From Bidens hawaiensis (Eukaryota > Streptophyta > Magnoliopsida > Asterales > Asteraceae), in contig JAIQDT010014342.1 in assembly GCA_021521415.1 (NCBI GenBank), positions 167,614-231,613 of the forward strand: a stretch of 64,000 nt of DNA, read 5' to 3'. Positions 11,257-23,062 of this stretch are shown piece after piece. The position numbers and the translations under genes are program-made. Each line of letters opens with the position of its first letter. Positions within the stretch are counted from its first letter, which is position 1. The notes under the pieces were generated by a model, which did not search any database, was not told the DNA's origin, and worked only from the letters and a program-made list of their open reading frames with translations.

Positions 11257-11831
11257 ATGATTAAAAAAGTAGAGTAGTCCATCGATTTTAGTTTCTAGTT
11301 GAAGTTCAACACCACATGACATTTCTTCATACATGTTGCCTTCAGTGATTGAAACGTGTTGTGCATAAATGACACAGGTTTACATGTCAATTTGGATTTG
11401 GATGCTTCCATTTAACAATTGCCGTACATGTTGCTTTTAGTGACCAAACTTGTTGGGTATCTAAGATACATGTTTGAATGTCAATTTGGATTTGGATGCT
11501 TGGGAGATAAATGGGTTCATGGGTTTTGTTAGGGCGAATCTCACAATCTTAATTGCTTAATTACTCCACCCATTGGTGTTGTTACTGAGTTTGCAAGAGT
11601 TGAACTCGCATACTATGACGCTTCACATGTGTTTTATTGATATGGTAGTGAATATCACACTCGTAGTCCTTAAGTAGTTTAACCCAACGTCGTTACCTCA
11701 TGTTGAGTTCTTTTTTATTGAAAATATGTTGGAGACTTTGTGGCCGATGAGAGCCATATATTTTATACCGTAAAGCTAGTGTCTCCAAAATTTTAAGGCG
11801 AAGATGACCACACCCAACTCAAGATCGTGCT

Positions 11832-12362
11832 TCATGTAATTATGCTTAATGAAAGCCACAAATTTTTAGCATAAAGATAGTGTCTCCAAATTTTTAGGGC
11901 GAAGAAGACCGCACCGAACTCAAGATCGTGCGTCGTGTAATTCTTCTCATGTATTTTGAGTTGTCTTGAAGCGTAGGCTATAACCTTGCCTTGTTGCATA
12001 AGGACATAACTAAGACATTGGTTAGAATTGTCACAACAGAGCACGAAATCGTCATTGCCATCAGGGAGAATTAGGATTGGAGCATCACATAGCTTTCACT
12101 TAAGGGTTTGGAATGCTTCATCTAGCTTCCATCCCCATTCATAACGTTTACCCTTATGAGTTAAAGCGGTGAGGTACAACGATCTTTGAGAAAATCAAAA
12201 GTGAAACGACGATAGTAACCTCCCAAGCCAAGAAATGAACGAGTTTGATAGGAGATTTAGGTGCATTACAATTCTTCATGGCTTCTATTTGGCGAGACCC
12301 ACATGAATTCCCTTATCGTTGATTGCGTGACCAAACCCTTTATGCCAACTCAAAAAGTACTT
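11832..12362 (-). pseudogene. Gypsy RT connection and RNase H fragment
   Basis: On the minus strand, 12360-12060 gives the end of the RT domain ([22 protein letters not shown] text, then FLGL and YYRRFI). An RNase H segment follows with [29 protein letters not shown] and [10 protein letters not shown] (12044-11832). A piece around 11760-11830 and 11880-11905 (AGTGTCTCCAAAATTTTA) is repeated, suggesting a local duplication. The RT palm upstream is missing; sequence beyond 12362 is unrelated, so the element is truncated. Confidence 0.7.
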
Positions 12363-12952
12363 TATGCCACACATTGGTGTTGTAAAAAAATAAAAAAGAA
12401 ATTCACGCAACGAAGAAAAATATGATGAATAAATTATAAAAAGCAAGGAGGTGAGCATGTGAACATGGTGGGTTAAATATAAACTAGGTAACGAGGAAAA
12501 AGAGCCTATAAATTGGGTACCTAGTAAAAGATTGTACTTGACAAAAAAATGGGAGGCCTGTGTGGGTAGTTACTCATAAACATAGTTCTACTTATTAGAA
12601 TTAAATAAACTTTCGCTAAATACTAAAAACTCCAACCATTCATTACATAATCATAATTAAAACAAACATTCAAACATGTATTTTAACTTCAAACATCACA
12701 AAACATCATAATAACTTCTTTCTTCTTAATGCCAGCATTTTATTCTTCTGCCATGTGTGCTCTTCAAGCTAGCTAATTCAATCTTTTTGCCTACGTGCAT
12801 ACTAAAAGCCAGCCACGCTTAGTTAGTTCCAGTTTAACAAGTCACAGGTTATACGTTTACAACATACACATTTGTATCAAAGATACCATTCTACAAAAAC
12901 CCACACTTATATTCGTTCTTACTTTCTTTCTTACATTCTACCATTCTACATT
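12363..12952. other. Unassigned AT-rich stretch
   Basis: No recognisable gene, element end or RNA. It starts where the dead Gypsy pol is truncated and runs into the 33-bp tandem repeat. The open frame 12795-13091 begins here and is discussed with that repeat. Confidence 0.3.
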
Positions 12953-13130
12953 CATCGCGGATATTAGTAGGGCCCCTCCCTATTCTTCGCGGATATTAGT
13001 AGGTCCCGCTCCATATTCTTCACAAGTATTAGTAGGGCCAGCTCCTTATTACTCACATGTATTAGTAGGGCCCACTTCCTATTATTCTTAGGCATTAGTA
13101 GGGCCGTTCTCTATTTTTCACAAGTATTAG
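12953..13130 (+). repeat. 33-bp tandem repeat, ATTAGTAGGGCC core
   Basis: Five to six units of 33 bp, each built on ATTAGTAGGGCCC followed by TCCCTATTC-like text. Since 33 is a multiple of three the array stays open on the plus strand (frame 12795-13091), encoding an 11-residue repeat close to SQVLVGPAPYY after a hydrophobic stretch. No start context, homolog or downstream coding supports a gene, so I annotate DNA repeat only. Confidence 0.75.
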
Positions 13131-13939
13131 TTGGGCTTTGCTGTGCTAATAGTAGTCTTATAAATTATTAACTAAAATATGCTAATCTAGACATTAAGTA
13201 ATAATTCTAGACTCTTAAACTACTAACCGGCAAGTGTGCCGGTCGACTCTAGTATAGCTAAGTAAGTCTGAATATCGAACCCACAGATTCTTTAAATTAC
13301 GTAAACTAGCTAATTAGACTCAACTAATTGACACGATAATTTATTTTGTACTATTTTGAGGGGATTTTACTAAAAAAAGCTAATTTTAAAGTAATTAAAA
13401 CTAATTAATAAATTTAGACACGACTTAACTTAGAACTCAGATTAAATTCAGATGATGACAAGTAACCACCTAGGCTAGAATCTGTCACACCCCAACCTAA
13501 GGCGGAAATTCCGGGGCGTGAGCTCATTGCTCACAGCTCTCAAGGTACTATCATGCAATAATTAAAATGACAATATCTATTTATTTGATTTAAATATTCA
13601 AACAAAATCTAGTAAACACAGTACATAATTTAGAAATAAAGCAAACAAAATAATTTAAATTAAACTAGTCTTGATTTGTTCTCGATAATTTCTTTTAACT
13701 TAAATTTTTCACTAAGTCTTCACCAAATCTTGCAACTAGTTCAAACAATAACATGCATATGCATATAAAACAGAAAGGTTTTGTAACATCCTACTTTCGA
13801 TAAGAAATAATAAAATAAATTTCGTTATTTTATAGTGTGTCATTTATCGGTTTAGATAAGAACTAATAGAAGGTGGGCTTGGACTTTAAAAGATGGGATG
13901 AGAGATGAAATGAGCCTTAGGTCCATGGGCTTAAGGGAG

Positions 13940-13962
13940 TATAAATACCCCTTAAACCCTAA
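13940..13962 (+). promoter_or_regulatory. LTR promoter: TATA box plus telo-box
   Basis: TATAAATA at 13940-13947, then AAACCCTAA at 13954-13962. The matching site in the 3' LTR of the coding element (32380-32387) has decayed to TACAAATA and its telo-box is lost, so the solo LTR keeps the better promoter. Confidence 0.6.
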
Positions 13963-14510
13963 CCTTTCCATTTCTATCCATCTCAACATCATAACTTACA
14001 CCATCAAAAACACACACAAACACCATCCTATATCCCGAACCAAGATCCGAAGGCGAAAAACCGAGCTTGTTGGTGGTGGAACGTCGTGACGAGCCAAACC
14101 TGCATCAAGACCAGCTCGTGTTCTTAAACTGGCTCGTTTAAGGTACGTTTATAACGAGAAATAGCTCATTCAAGTTCGGATTCGTTTAGTAAACCTAAAT
14201 CTGTGCATAAATGGTGAAAACGAATCAAACGCAACTATACTTGTTGAAATTCGTTAACATTTCATGAGATTATTAATCGTAAGATGAGTTGTAGGTGTAT
14301 AATGGACCAAAAACACCATTTAGGTACGATGTTGGACTGATTGGATGGTTGGGGTTTGTTGGCGCTGGTATTGCGAATCCGTTGATCCCAGATTCGTGTT
14401 ATTTCATCGCGAAATGAGGAATAATTGGAAATCCTATGTATGTTGACTGTTTAATGTGCTTGGCTATGTTGACTTTGACCTTTGAGTCAAAGTTCGGATA
14501 AGATTGATGC

Positions 14511-14748
14511 CATTCGTTATGTCTAGATAAAGAATTAGTTAACCCATTCGTTCTGTCAAGATAACGAATTAGTTCACCCATTCGTTATGTTGAGATAACG
14601 AATCAGTTCACCAATTCGTTATGTCAAGATAACGAATTAGTTCACCCATTCATCATGTCCAGATAGCGAATCCATTCACCCGTTCGTTATGTTAAGATAA
14701 CAAAGTAGCTCACCCATTCGTTACATTGAGATAAATAATTAGGCCATT
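14511..14748 (+). repeat. 34-bp hairpin array (TTCGTTAT N6 ATAACGAA)
   Basis: Seven tandem 34-bp units, CATTCGTTATGTTGAGATAA followed by CGAATCAGTTCACC in the clearest copy. Each unit contains an 8-bp inverted repeat, TTCGTTAT and ATAACGAA, around a 6-base loop, so an RNA would form a string of short hairpins. It is placed downstream of the promoter and upstream of the donor-like site. Degenerate versions lie at 25706-25945 and 32951-33290 in the other LTRs. Confidence 0.85.
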
Positions 14749-15078
14749 CGTTATAACGAATGAAGAAAGATTTCGTAACGAATTAGGCTTAATTCGTTAT
14801 AGTGAATAATTTAGCGAATTAGATAATAATTTCAAATCCTAATGAAAAATGTGTTAAGGAAGCTCGACCCCAGCCAGGGGCTCTGCCCCTTGGACCCAGC
14901 TGGGGGCTGCCACCCCTAGAACCCCACCGCCCCCGGACCCCCATTCATTGAGGGTTATAATTAAACTAGAAATACGATATGAATAGTGATAGTAATTAAT
15001 ACGCGTAATTATTATACAGTTAGTAGCGCACAACTAAGGAAAGGAATAACCATTAACGGTGAACGTAACCGAGTTCAG

Positions 15079-15770
15079 GTGAGTTTCTAGCCCCATTTCC
15101 ATGTTATGTTTTCGGGGCTGTGTGCATACTCGATGCGATAGTTAATACACTTACCTTAAATGGTAAAGTGTATGCCATGTATGCTTTATGTGATAGATAT
15201 TATGTTATGAATGTCAATGAAAGCTTGTCGGTACGTGAACGATCTTTGGATATTGCACGTATTGGCAAGGGAGGTATGTATATGAAAGATGAATGTGTAT
15301 GGTATATATATATAGATATATATATATATATATACGTATATATGTATAACATATGAGTATGCATAAATGATTAAAGAAAGTATATGTATGCTACGGGTAT
15401 GTAAAGACAGAATGTACGAAGATGAAGAAGTAAGGGATCAGACCCTACTAATATCTGAGATAGAGAAGAAAGGGATCAGACCCTAATAATATCTTAGATA
15501 GAAAAGAAAAGAGGGATCATACCCTAATAATATATGATATAGAAAAGAAAGGGATCATACCCTAATAATATCTGATTTAGAAAAGACTAGTAACTATATA
15601 GTATGAAAGTAATAAAGTATGAACGTATGTATGTAATTATGTAATGAAACTAAATTAGTAAGTAAGTATTATGTATCTTCGGATGCATAATTGAAGGTAA
15701 GTATATGTATTATGTGATGTGTGATTATCTAGAACTCACTCAGCAAAACTGACTTTTAGTATGCACGCAG
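15079..15770 (+). other. Putative leader intron inside the LTR
   Basis: Donor TTCAG then GTGAGTTTCTAGCCCC, first base 15079. Acceptor block AACTCACTCA, ACTGACTTTTAG, TATGCACGCAG ends at 15770. Length 692 bp. It contains a (TA)n run near 15303-15345 and the minisatellite at 15448-15575. Inferred from conservation across LTR copies only. Confidence 0.4.
15448..15575 (+). repeat. Minisatellite, 35-41 bp, GACCCTAATAATAT core
   Basis: Four tandem units with core GGGATCAGACCCTAATAATA and a variable purine-rich tail (GAGATAGAGAAGAAA type). Same core as at 3604-3775, 26540-26705 and 33862-34030, but with a different tail, so the arrays have turned over separately. Confidence 0.8.
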
Positions 15771-16919
15771 GTGAGTAGGATGAGGTAGCTGGCTTGAGCG
15801 GGAACACATGACAGAAGAATAAGAGTCTGGCATCTGAAGACATAAATGTTTTAATTTTAATGTTTTAATTTTGAAAGACAAGAATGTTTTAAGACATGTT
15901 ATGAATTATTATTGTAATGTTATGAAAGTTTTATATTCCACGTAAAGTTTTAATTAACTCTGATATTTAGAACTTTGTATATGAGTAAATCCAAAGTCCA
16001 AAGTAGGGCACCGGGATCGAGGCCTTACTAGTTTGTCAACAACACATGTTGAGTGAGTAAAATACCAGTTTAAGACATTACAATAATATATATAATAAAT
16101 AAAGAAAGATGCAAACTGTTCCTGTGAGATAAACAATTAAGGCATAACACATAAATAAATCAAAAGATAATAAAGAAATGGCTAAACCGTTGCCATGCGT
16201 CGGGCATTGGTTACCAAGATGGGTTGTTGGTGAAACCATTGTCATGCGTCAGACGCCGACCGCTACGACGGTCGTATGATCATACTATACCGTGAATATA
16301 TTGGACCTATCCGACATGTATTCAAATAAAGCAAGTAAGCAAATAGCAAATTAGGCATAAACTGATATACACACAAAGATTAAACAGTTGCGGTTTTGAA
16401 TACTAGATAATAGATAAATTTAGTAAATAAGCATATGTCCCCACAAGATTCAAACTAAGTAAAAATAGGAGTGACGCTCTTCCGGAAACACCGACGAGAA
16501 AACCTAATAAAAATTAGTTGCGAGAATAAATATAATTTCAACGACGAATCTAAAACAAGATAGAGGATCAGGAATTCGATGATGATCGGGTGTAATCTTA
16601 CAAAAGCTATTTATTTCATTAATTTATTATAAATTTTATTATCAAAGTTTTAACATAAATAGTATGATTTAATTATATAAAATACATAAAAACACTTAAA
16701 TAAATGTTTATAAAGATTTTAATAAATTATATAAAGAGATTTATTTAAAACTAAAAATACGTTTAATGTATTAATATATTGTTATTATTAATAAAGATTT
16801 TTTATATTAATATTGTAAATAATAATTGATAAATAATAAATAACAATATGATCTTTATAAACTACTTGGCCAAATAATTATGTAACATTATAAAGTATAA
16901 TATATATATATTAATATAT

Positions 16920-16927
16920 TAATTAAC

Positions 16928-16967
<40 letters not shown>

Positions 16968-17075
16968 TAGATTAAAAATCTTTTTAAATATTAAAACCAT
17001 TATCAATCTTTTAATACTAGTATACATACATACATACATACATACATACACATACAAACACACACACACACACAC
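16920..17075. repeat. Simple repeats (TA)n, (TACA)n and (CA)n
   Basis: A pure (TA)n run at about 16930-16965, then (TACA)n at about 17021-17050 and (CA)n at about 17058-17078, all inside the minus-strand solo LTR. A further (TA)n run is at about 17980-18012. Ordinary microsatellites. Confidence 0.85.
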
Positions 17076-17979
17076 ACATGATTCTAACCAATATTCGGAA
17101 TGTAGTAAGTTAGAATGTCGGTTTTTAATAAAATGTAATTTAATTATTATATGTAATTTTAATAATATAATTTAGATGGTTAAATATCATTGCTTAAAAG
17201 GGGTTTTTTTAAAAAGAACCAAAACGGGCTGGGGGTGGCTCGAACCCGCGTCCCCAGCCACAACAGCCTTAATGCGTACACCCCCAGCCACTGGGCTGGG
17301 AAGGTTTAGTTGTTTAAAACATAAATCAGATGCAATAAGAATAATCAGTCACAAGAACCAGTTTGATTAAGAACCCTAGCATAACCAATCAATCAATCCG
17401 TTAACAGTGGATTCAATTAATGTTAGGGTTATTGACGAGTGAATCATGACGAAGACAACAGTATATTGAAGTACCTTTAACGAGGATGTACCGATGGCGT
17501 ATAAGGTCGAAGAACAGACGACCCTAAATCTATCAAGAACATGATCCATCAGGTGATTAAGACCAAATTCATTATGGGGGTTATGTTGGTGATGGTTTAA
17601 GGAAGGTAAGGACCAGTTTAATTGCAACATAATGTTCGTTATCTTGTATATTCGTTAACGAGTATAGACGGTTTGTTAAAATAAGAAATTTGAATCAATT
17701 TGATTGATATAACTTAATTGTGATTGTCGGCATACCGATTAGGGATAGTATAACATACAATTTGATTCAATTGCCAAATTTGTGACGTGAATTGAGGTCC
17801 AAGTATATTAAGTTGGGTATACAGGTTCATAAATTGGGTCTCGGGTTTGGGTTTTGGACCTAGGTAACGGGTTAAGGATTATAATATATCAAATTTGCAC
17901 TCTAGTCCCTGAAGTATGTAGAGGGAAACATATTTGGGTAAAAGTTTAGTTTATGGTTTAAGTTGGAACATTCAGAAAG

Positions 17980-18017
<38 letters not shown>

Positions 18018-19469
18018 TAAATACTTAAAAAATAATGTTATAATAATTAAATAACTCGATAAATGCGTTATATCTTATTATAAAATTTTCCTGAACATAT
18101 AAACGGGTCGGGTACTGGATAAAATATGAAACAAAAAAACCGAGTTATTACAGAATCCCTAATGTATCAATTATCAAATAGTTGGAAAATGCTATGTTAT
18201 GGAACCAGGATCTTGAAGTATTCACTTAATAGAAACCGAACATGACCCTCGACCCTTCTCATGGAGATACCTATGGAACCCTTACAAGCTATTAAAATTA
18301 CCGGTTTAATTAGACTCGCTCACGGTCGCTAATTTATTTTATAACTAGTACCTCTATACGAAATTCTACATATAGCGCGGAAATCAAAGATAGTTTAATG
18401 AACTCACTCGACTAGATAGACAAAGCTGATAAATCAAACCTAAATGGACTACTTACGGGGAACTAAATCTAGCAACTTAACCTACCAAGACCTATCACAA
18501 CTATTTAGATTAGCAGCACACTTTGGTCTAGTTGATTAATTATTATTGTTACTATGGTTTTAATGCATATCAACCACAAACTAGTCAAAAACACACAGTA
18601 GATGACCTAACATAATCCTATTATATGAAACAATCACCACGGACTTTGTGAAACAATAAAATTCACTAAACATTCCTAATCACACATAGGCATCGAATGA
18701 ATACCAAGAAACCTCTTACTTGATCATAATGCCATAACAAAAACATAATCCAAACTAAAGTCCAATGTCAACAAAAGTTCATAATAAGCCCTGGTAATCT
18801 AGAATGTTTATTCTAGCTTAACTGAATGAAACACATCGTAAAGAAAATTCATGGTGAACATTCAGTTATAATGAAGAACAAAGTAATAAGAATGACAAAA
18901 CCTGTGAATCTTCAATCTTTCTCAATAAGCTCTTCACCGAATTATTTCTAGCCTCTAAAGCCTTCAAAATATGTAATACTTGCTCTAAAATTTGTCTTTG
19001 GTGGCTGCTAATTCATATGTACTCTTAGGGTTAAGGTTTAGTGTGTTTATATAGTGATTAGATCCCAAAATCCTTGCATGCGTAGGAAATTTCTGGATTT
19101 TTAGGCTCCTCGCACCACATGCCCAACTTATGAACCTTGGCCATGTGACATGGCTTGTGAAAACCAAGAGATGGCCAAAACTACCACGCCACATCCCATG
19201 TCCAGCTAGGGAGGGCTGGATGCGTGGCACGACGTGCCCTCTGTCTCGTTTTGTGTGTCGGTTCAGTTAATTCTTCTCTGGTTCTTTCCGGTTCCCAGTT
19301 TAAGCTAGTTTTAACTTCTTTTCCGCTCTTTTCAACTTTGTTTAAATTCCAATACCTAAATTATATTATTTAGTTAGTAATATACACATTCTAACTGAAA
19401 ACGAACTAAAAAATAATAAAATATTATATAAAATATACAGGGGAAACATATGTATTTATCAATATATCA

Positions 19470-19998
19470 ATATCCCCACAATTATTCCTTTTTTGTCTCT
19501 AAAAAAACTTATGCAATATAATTATAATCGAAAAACTGATCTTGAAAACATATAACTTAATTAAAAGCTCAAATAAATGCAAAAGCTGAGATCATCGATA
19601 TTGAAGTCCACTTAAACCCAGCCACCAGCCTATCAAGCCCTCACGCAAATTAAGCTTTTAAGTTCATGTAGTACCAAAAACCTATGAGTCTCACACCTTT
19701 AAAGTTAAGATCCACCTACCTCATCTGAAGCATACTAAAGATAATTAAAAATCAGGTTGAAGCAGACTGGTTCAACCTATTACCATAAGATGAGAACACC
19801 TTAATGGTAAGAAGAAAATACACTCAGATGGAATTATGAGTGATAAGTCAAGTAACGTCATATGAGCATTACCTATATATTATTAGACTTTTTCCTATGT
19901 ATTCCATAAAAATATTTATCGACTAAAAAGTTTGAGCCCCAATAGTGTATCCTTAGTGTCACCATTCCCCTTGGTAAAATGTAAACTCACAGTGCTGT
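19470..19998 (-). other. Athila-like internal 3' end with polypurine tract
   Basis: Reading on the minus strand, this piece leads into the LTR at 19469 and ends in the polypurine tract AATTGTGGGGATAT (19470-19484), which primes plus-strand DNA synthesis. No coding sequence is visible. It is cut at 19998 by the Sirevirus-like LTR; the expected target duplication copy here is GCTGT (19994-19998), and the partner would be outside the window. Confidence 0.5.
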
Positions 19999-20707
19999 TG
20001 TTAGGATCGTAGATCTTTAATCTAAGCTTACTTGAACACAATTCACAATCAATGGAACAGTAAACAACCGATCCAATCCTTTGAACGAATTTGTATCACT
20101 TTAAATGAAATCATATTCAAACTATAATTCAATTAGTCTTTGAAACAATGAACTTAAGTAGTAAAAAATCATAAAGCTAATTAATAGGTTTCATATGGAA
20201 GAACAATTATGCATTAATTATAATCAAATGATTACAATCTATTGCTCCCCGTCAACCTTAGCTCATCATTCACACTTCTTTCTAGTACAGAAGTACATGA
20301 ATCAGGTGAGTATTGTGAAGTGAAAAATTTTAATGAAGAAGAGACTATCTTCTTAATTTTATAGATGTGTAAAACTACTTGTGAGCTAAAGGTGATAGTG
20401 ACACGTAAAAAAAATGGTTATAAACTACTAATGAACTTAATACAAACAACTATCTATAGAAAATCTTATGCTAACTACTAATCTTTGATAAACAATTGAC
20501 GTTTGTTCCATCATATGTTTGTCTTAAGTTGTTCGGATCTTCGATATTTTGATGAACAACTGCTATATCATTGTTTCTTTCATGTCAGCAGTTTGTATGG
20601 TCAGATGTTTGAAGCATTAGTTGTTAAGACTTCTTAATGGAGAACCACTGATGTTTGTGCCTTCAGTTGTTTGGTATTTTATCATCAGTTCTTTGCAAGG
20701 TTCAACA
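19999..20707 (-). mobile_element. 3' LTR of the Sirevirus-like element
   Basis: On the minus strand the LTR starts TGTTGAACCTTGC at 20707 and ends GATCCTAACA at 19999 (709 bp). It is directly preceded by a run of 11 G, a strong polypurine tract, and by ORF remnants of the element, so it is the 3' copy. The partner LTR is outside the window. Confidence 0.75.
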
Positions 20708-20771
20708 ATCCCCCCCCCCCTAAACAGATGATGCCAAAATGATTTATTTATTTTTTTTTGCTCTATTGTCT

Positions 20772-21536
20772 TTATCTTGAAAGTCTTCTTTGGGCTGAGT
20801 TTTTGATGAATTCTAGAAACTCAATATCCAGACTATCATCTTCCTCCATCTCCAATGGAAGGCCTAGTAAGCTCTTCAACAACTCTGTATCTTGCATAGT
20901 AATCTTAGGACTTGACTGACTTTGAGCAACAGCTGAAGCAATGGCCAATTTTGATAAAGAAAATGAAGAATGTAGTAGATTTATGTCATATTCAAAGCCC
21001 ATTTTGGCATCTCTATAAATGTCCTTGATGAATTAAAGTTCTTCTTCTTTAGTGATTTTTCTTCTTTTGGTCTGCAGAGCTATCTTCCTTGCATTAATTC
21101 CTTATTGTGCAGAGCTTGGAATTAGAGCAGTGTTTTGAGTTGTTCTTTGCCTTTTGGGGAGTTTATTGTTGATAGAGCTTTTGGTGCAGGGGAACTTACT
21201 TGGATTCTTCTTTCTTTCTTGTACAAGATCCTTGTAATCAACCCTTAGCTTATCAATCCCCCATCTTGTTGTTTCTTCTCTTGTAAGAAAATTGGACTAA
21301 GCTAATTCCACCTTCATCTTCAAGATTTCTTTTGCGTGTTCTTCAGAAATCCCCACCCTCACTACCTCCCAATTCGATTCGGGATGATCCTTATTAGGAT
21401 CTTGTTCTTTAAGACTTTCAATTTTTTCACATTCAACATGCAGTTCTTCATAAGTTCAACCTCTGAATTTGCTGAGAGTAACTTTGTACTTGGCATGCTC
21501 TTTTAGCCATACAAGTGTTGCTTTCTTGGCTTCCAT
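20772..21536 (-). pseudogene. Sirevirus-like extra ORF, distal (C-terminal) part
   Basis: Minus-strand frames joined by frame changes give a charged, helix-prone protein tail: EAKKATLVWLKEHAKYKV at the insertion junction, and MEEDDSLDIEFLEFIKNSA near the end (open 21002-20772). This is the downstream half of the post-pol ORF that continues at 36644 and 37906. It was separated when the Athila-like element entered at 21537 with duplication TCCAT. The coding phase fits across the junction once the insert is disregarded. Function of this ORF in Sireviruses is unknown; it is often called env-like on position alone. Confidence 0.55.
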
Positions 21537-22760
21537 TGATATAATGATAAATATATATATTTCTCTAGTATATTATATATAATATTTTATTATTTTCTAT
21601 ATGTTTTTAGTTAAGCTTTGTATACTACTAACATATTTGAGTTTTGTAGGTTCCAGAACATGGTCGTAGTTGAAAAGGGCGAAAAACGAGTCAAAATAAG
21701 TCAAAACGAGAAGCCGGAACGCATCAGGAAATGAACCGAAAGGATAAGACTGGCCGGTCAGACCGGCCTCCCATATGAGCACGCCGCCACGCACGGCCAG
21801 CTACTTCATATTTGGTCTTGCGGCGCGGCTAGCCCATTTTTTCCGAAAGTTTCCGATTTTTACCAGGTTTTGGGCCAATTCACTGTACATACACCCTTAA
21901 CCTTTACCGGAAAAATACCCTTCAGCCATCAGACGAATTTGGAGATTGTTGGAGCTTATATTGAAGAGTTTTACGTTCAAGATCGAAGATTACGGGATTT
22001 ATCACCTTTGGTCTTTCGTTTCTATTATTTTCGCCATGATTTCTTTTATTTTTATTTTGTTTGATTTTAAGATGCTAGGCTAAACATTATAGGCTGCCGA
22101 GGCTTATGATGAACCTTTGTTAATGTTTGATTTTGACTGGGATTTGCTTTTTGTTATGGTTTTATGAATCAGTAAACAATTTGATTTTATTTAATTGATG
22201 CATATGTGTGCTTGGTTTTGTTTGTTGAATTTTGGTTCTCCACATTATCCTTGGTGTTTGTCTATCATATAATAGGATTTTGTTAGGTTAATTAATGTGT
22301 GTTCTTGACTAGTTTATGATTGATTTGCAATAAATCCATAGGAATAACATTATTAGTCAAACAAATAAAAGTGCAATGCTAACCTAAAAAAGTTGTAAGG
22401 TGATAGGTTATTGTTAGTTCTTTGTTGATTAAGGTTGCTTGATTTAGTTCTTTGTAAGGAGTCCGTCTAGGTTTGATTGGTTAACATTGTCTATCGAGTC
22501 AACTGAGTTTATTAAGTTATCTTTGATTTCCACACTGTAAGGTAGGATTTCATTATAAATGTACTTGTTAATAATTGATTAAATAACCGTAAGGGATTTT
22601 ACTATATAAACTAGTGTGTCTTTAAACTTATTAGAAATCCATAGGTGTCTTCTAAGAAGGGTCAGTGGTCCTATTCGGATTTTCTTTTAAGCATCTATTT
22701 TACGATCCCAGTTTCATAACAAGTATTATTCTAATTAATTGATAACTGCAACTTACCTGC
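21537..22760 (+). mobile_element. 5' LTR of the Athila-like element, truncated
   Basis: Good match to the LTR at 34848 up to about 22560. The following 200 bases match the minus-strand LTR near 18160-18300 but not the LTR at 34848, which carries a deletion there. From about 22760 it no longer matches either, so its last 600 bases appear lost or replaced. No primer-binding site could be found after it. Confidence 0.5.
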
Positions 22761-23062
22761 TACATACGTGCTATTTGTTTTTTTTAGAGTCGTAGAAGTA
22801 TAAGTAGTTTTTGTTTTATTTTATTTTTCTTTTTAGTCTGTTTTGAGTCGTAGGAGTTAGGTTACTATAGTTTAGTTTAATTGTGTTAAACTAGTTTATA
22901 TATCTTTAATATATTATTTATTACTACTTTTTGGTTATCGTGATCCTTTTCTGTTTAAGTGTATCTTTATAGTGATCTTAATGGAGTTTTACTACGAGCC
23001 CAGATTTCGCATGGTGTATGATAAGATGGGAATGTTCTTAGTTGTAAAGACTCATCTGATGC

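Larger units (their letters stand above)
13782..16029 (+). mobile_element. Solo LTR, Tekay-like, same family as 32217-34466
   Basis: It starts TGTAACATCCTACTTTCG at 13782 and ends GGCCTTACT at 16029 (2248 bp against 2250 for the LTR at 32217-34466, to which it is similar along its length). The flanks GGTTT and AGTTT match in 4 of 5 bases. Internal order: TATA box and telo-box, 34-bp hairpin array, GC-rich hairpin block at 14868-14942, donor-like site, GACCCTAATAATAT minisatellite, acceptor-like site, U5. No coding sequence. It is nested in the minus-strand solo LTR, so it is younger than that one. Confidence 0.88.
13483..18152 (-). mobile_element. Solo LTR (minus strand), chromovirus-like
   Basis: It reads on the minus strand from TGTAATAACTCGG at 18152 to GGGGTGTGACA at 13483. 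The flanks are a perfect target duplication GAATC (13478-13482 and 18153-18157). It is interrupted by a plus-strand solo LTR at 13782-16029; without it the length is about 2.4 kb. The end (GGAATTTCCGCCTTAGG then GGGGTGTGACA) resembles the LTR end of the Gypsy element at 53503. A minus-strand ACTCACTCAACATG block near 16045-16070 and two copies of a CCATGCGTC repeat (16190-16260) echo the family architecture. Simple repeats (TA)n, (TACA)n and (CA)n lie at 16925-17075. Confidence 0.8.
13140..19469 (-). mobile_element. Athila-like LTR (minus strand), split by insertions
   Basis: Read on the minus strand, an LTR starts TGATATATTGATAAATAC at 19469, right after the polypurine tract AATTGTGGGGATAT (19470-19484). 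It runs to about 13140 with an insertion at 13483-18152. It aligns in pieces with the plus-strand LTR at 34848: CTAGGCTTGAATC/CTAGGCTAGAATC, the AACCGGCAAGTG block near 13230, and the GGTGTTTGTCTATCATATAATAGG region (its reverse near 18600). Net length is about 1.66 kb. The terminal bases near 13140 are diverged, so that end is approximate. The Athila-like label rests on the GTGTGGGGATA polypurine tract and the LTR style, not on coding sequence. Confidence 0.6.

Noticed and set aside
14868..14942. GC-rich island as a gene fragment or foreign DNA
   Set aside because: It recurs at 26029-26106 and 33360-33440 in the same LTR family and consists of short hairpins; it is part of the LTR.
17220..17312. 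tRNA-like block (GGCTCGAACCCGCGTCCCC); similar text at 9020-9115
   Set aside because: There is a GGCTCGAACCC T-arm-like word but no matching acceptor stem or anticodon arm at the right spacing. It is a recurring piece of LTR U3 sequence.
18985..19230. 81-codon minus-strand protein
   Set aside because: It lies inside the Athila-like LTR leader and its counterparts in the other LTR copies are not open.
20710..20720. Run of 11 C as a sequencing artefact
   Set aside because: On the minus strand it is a poly-G polypurine tract placed exactly before the LTR start, so it has a biological explanation.
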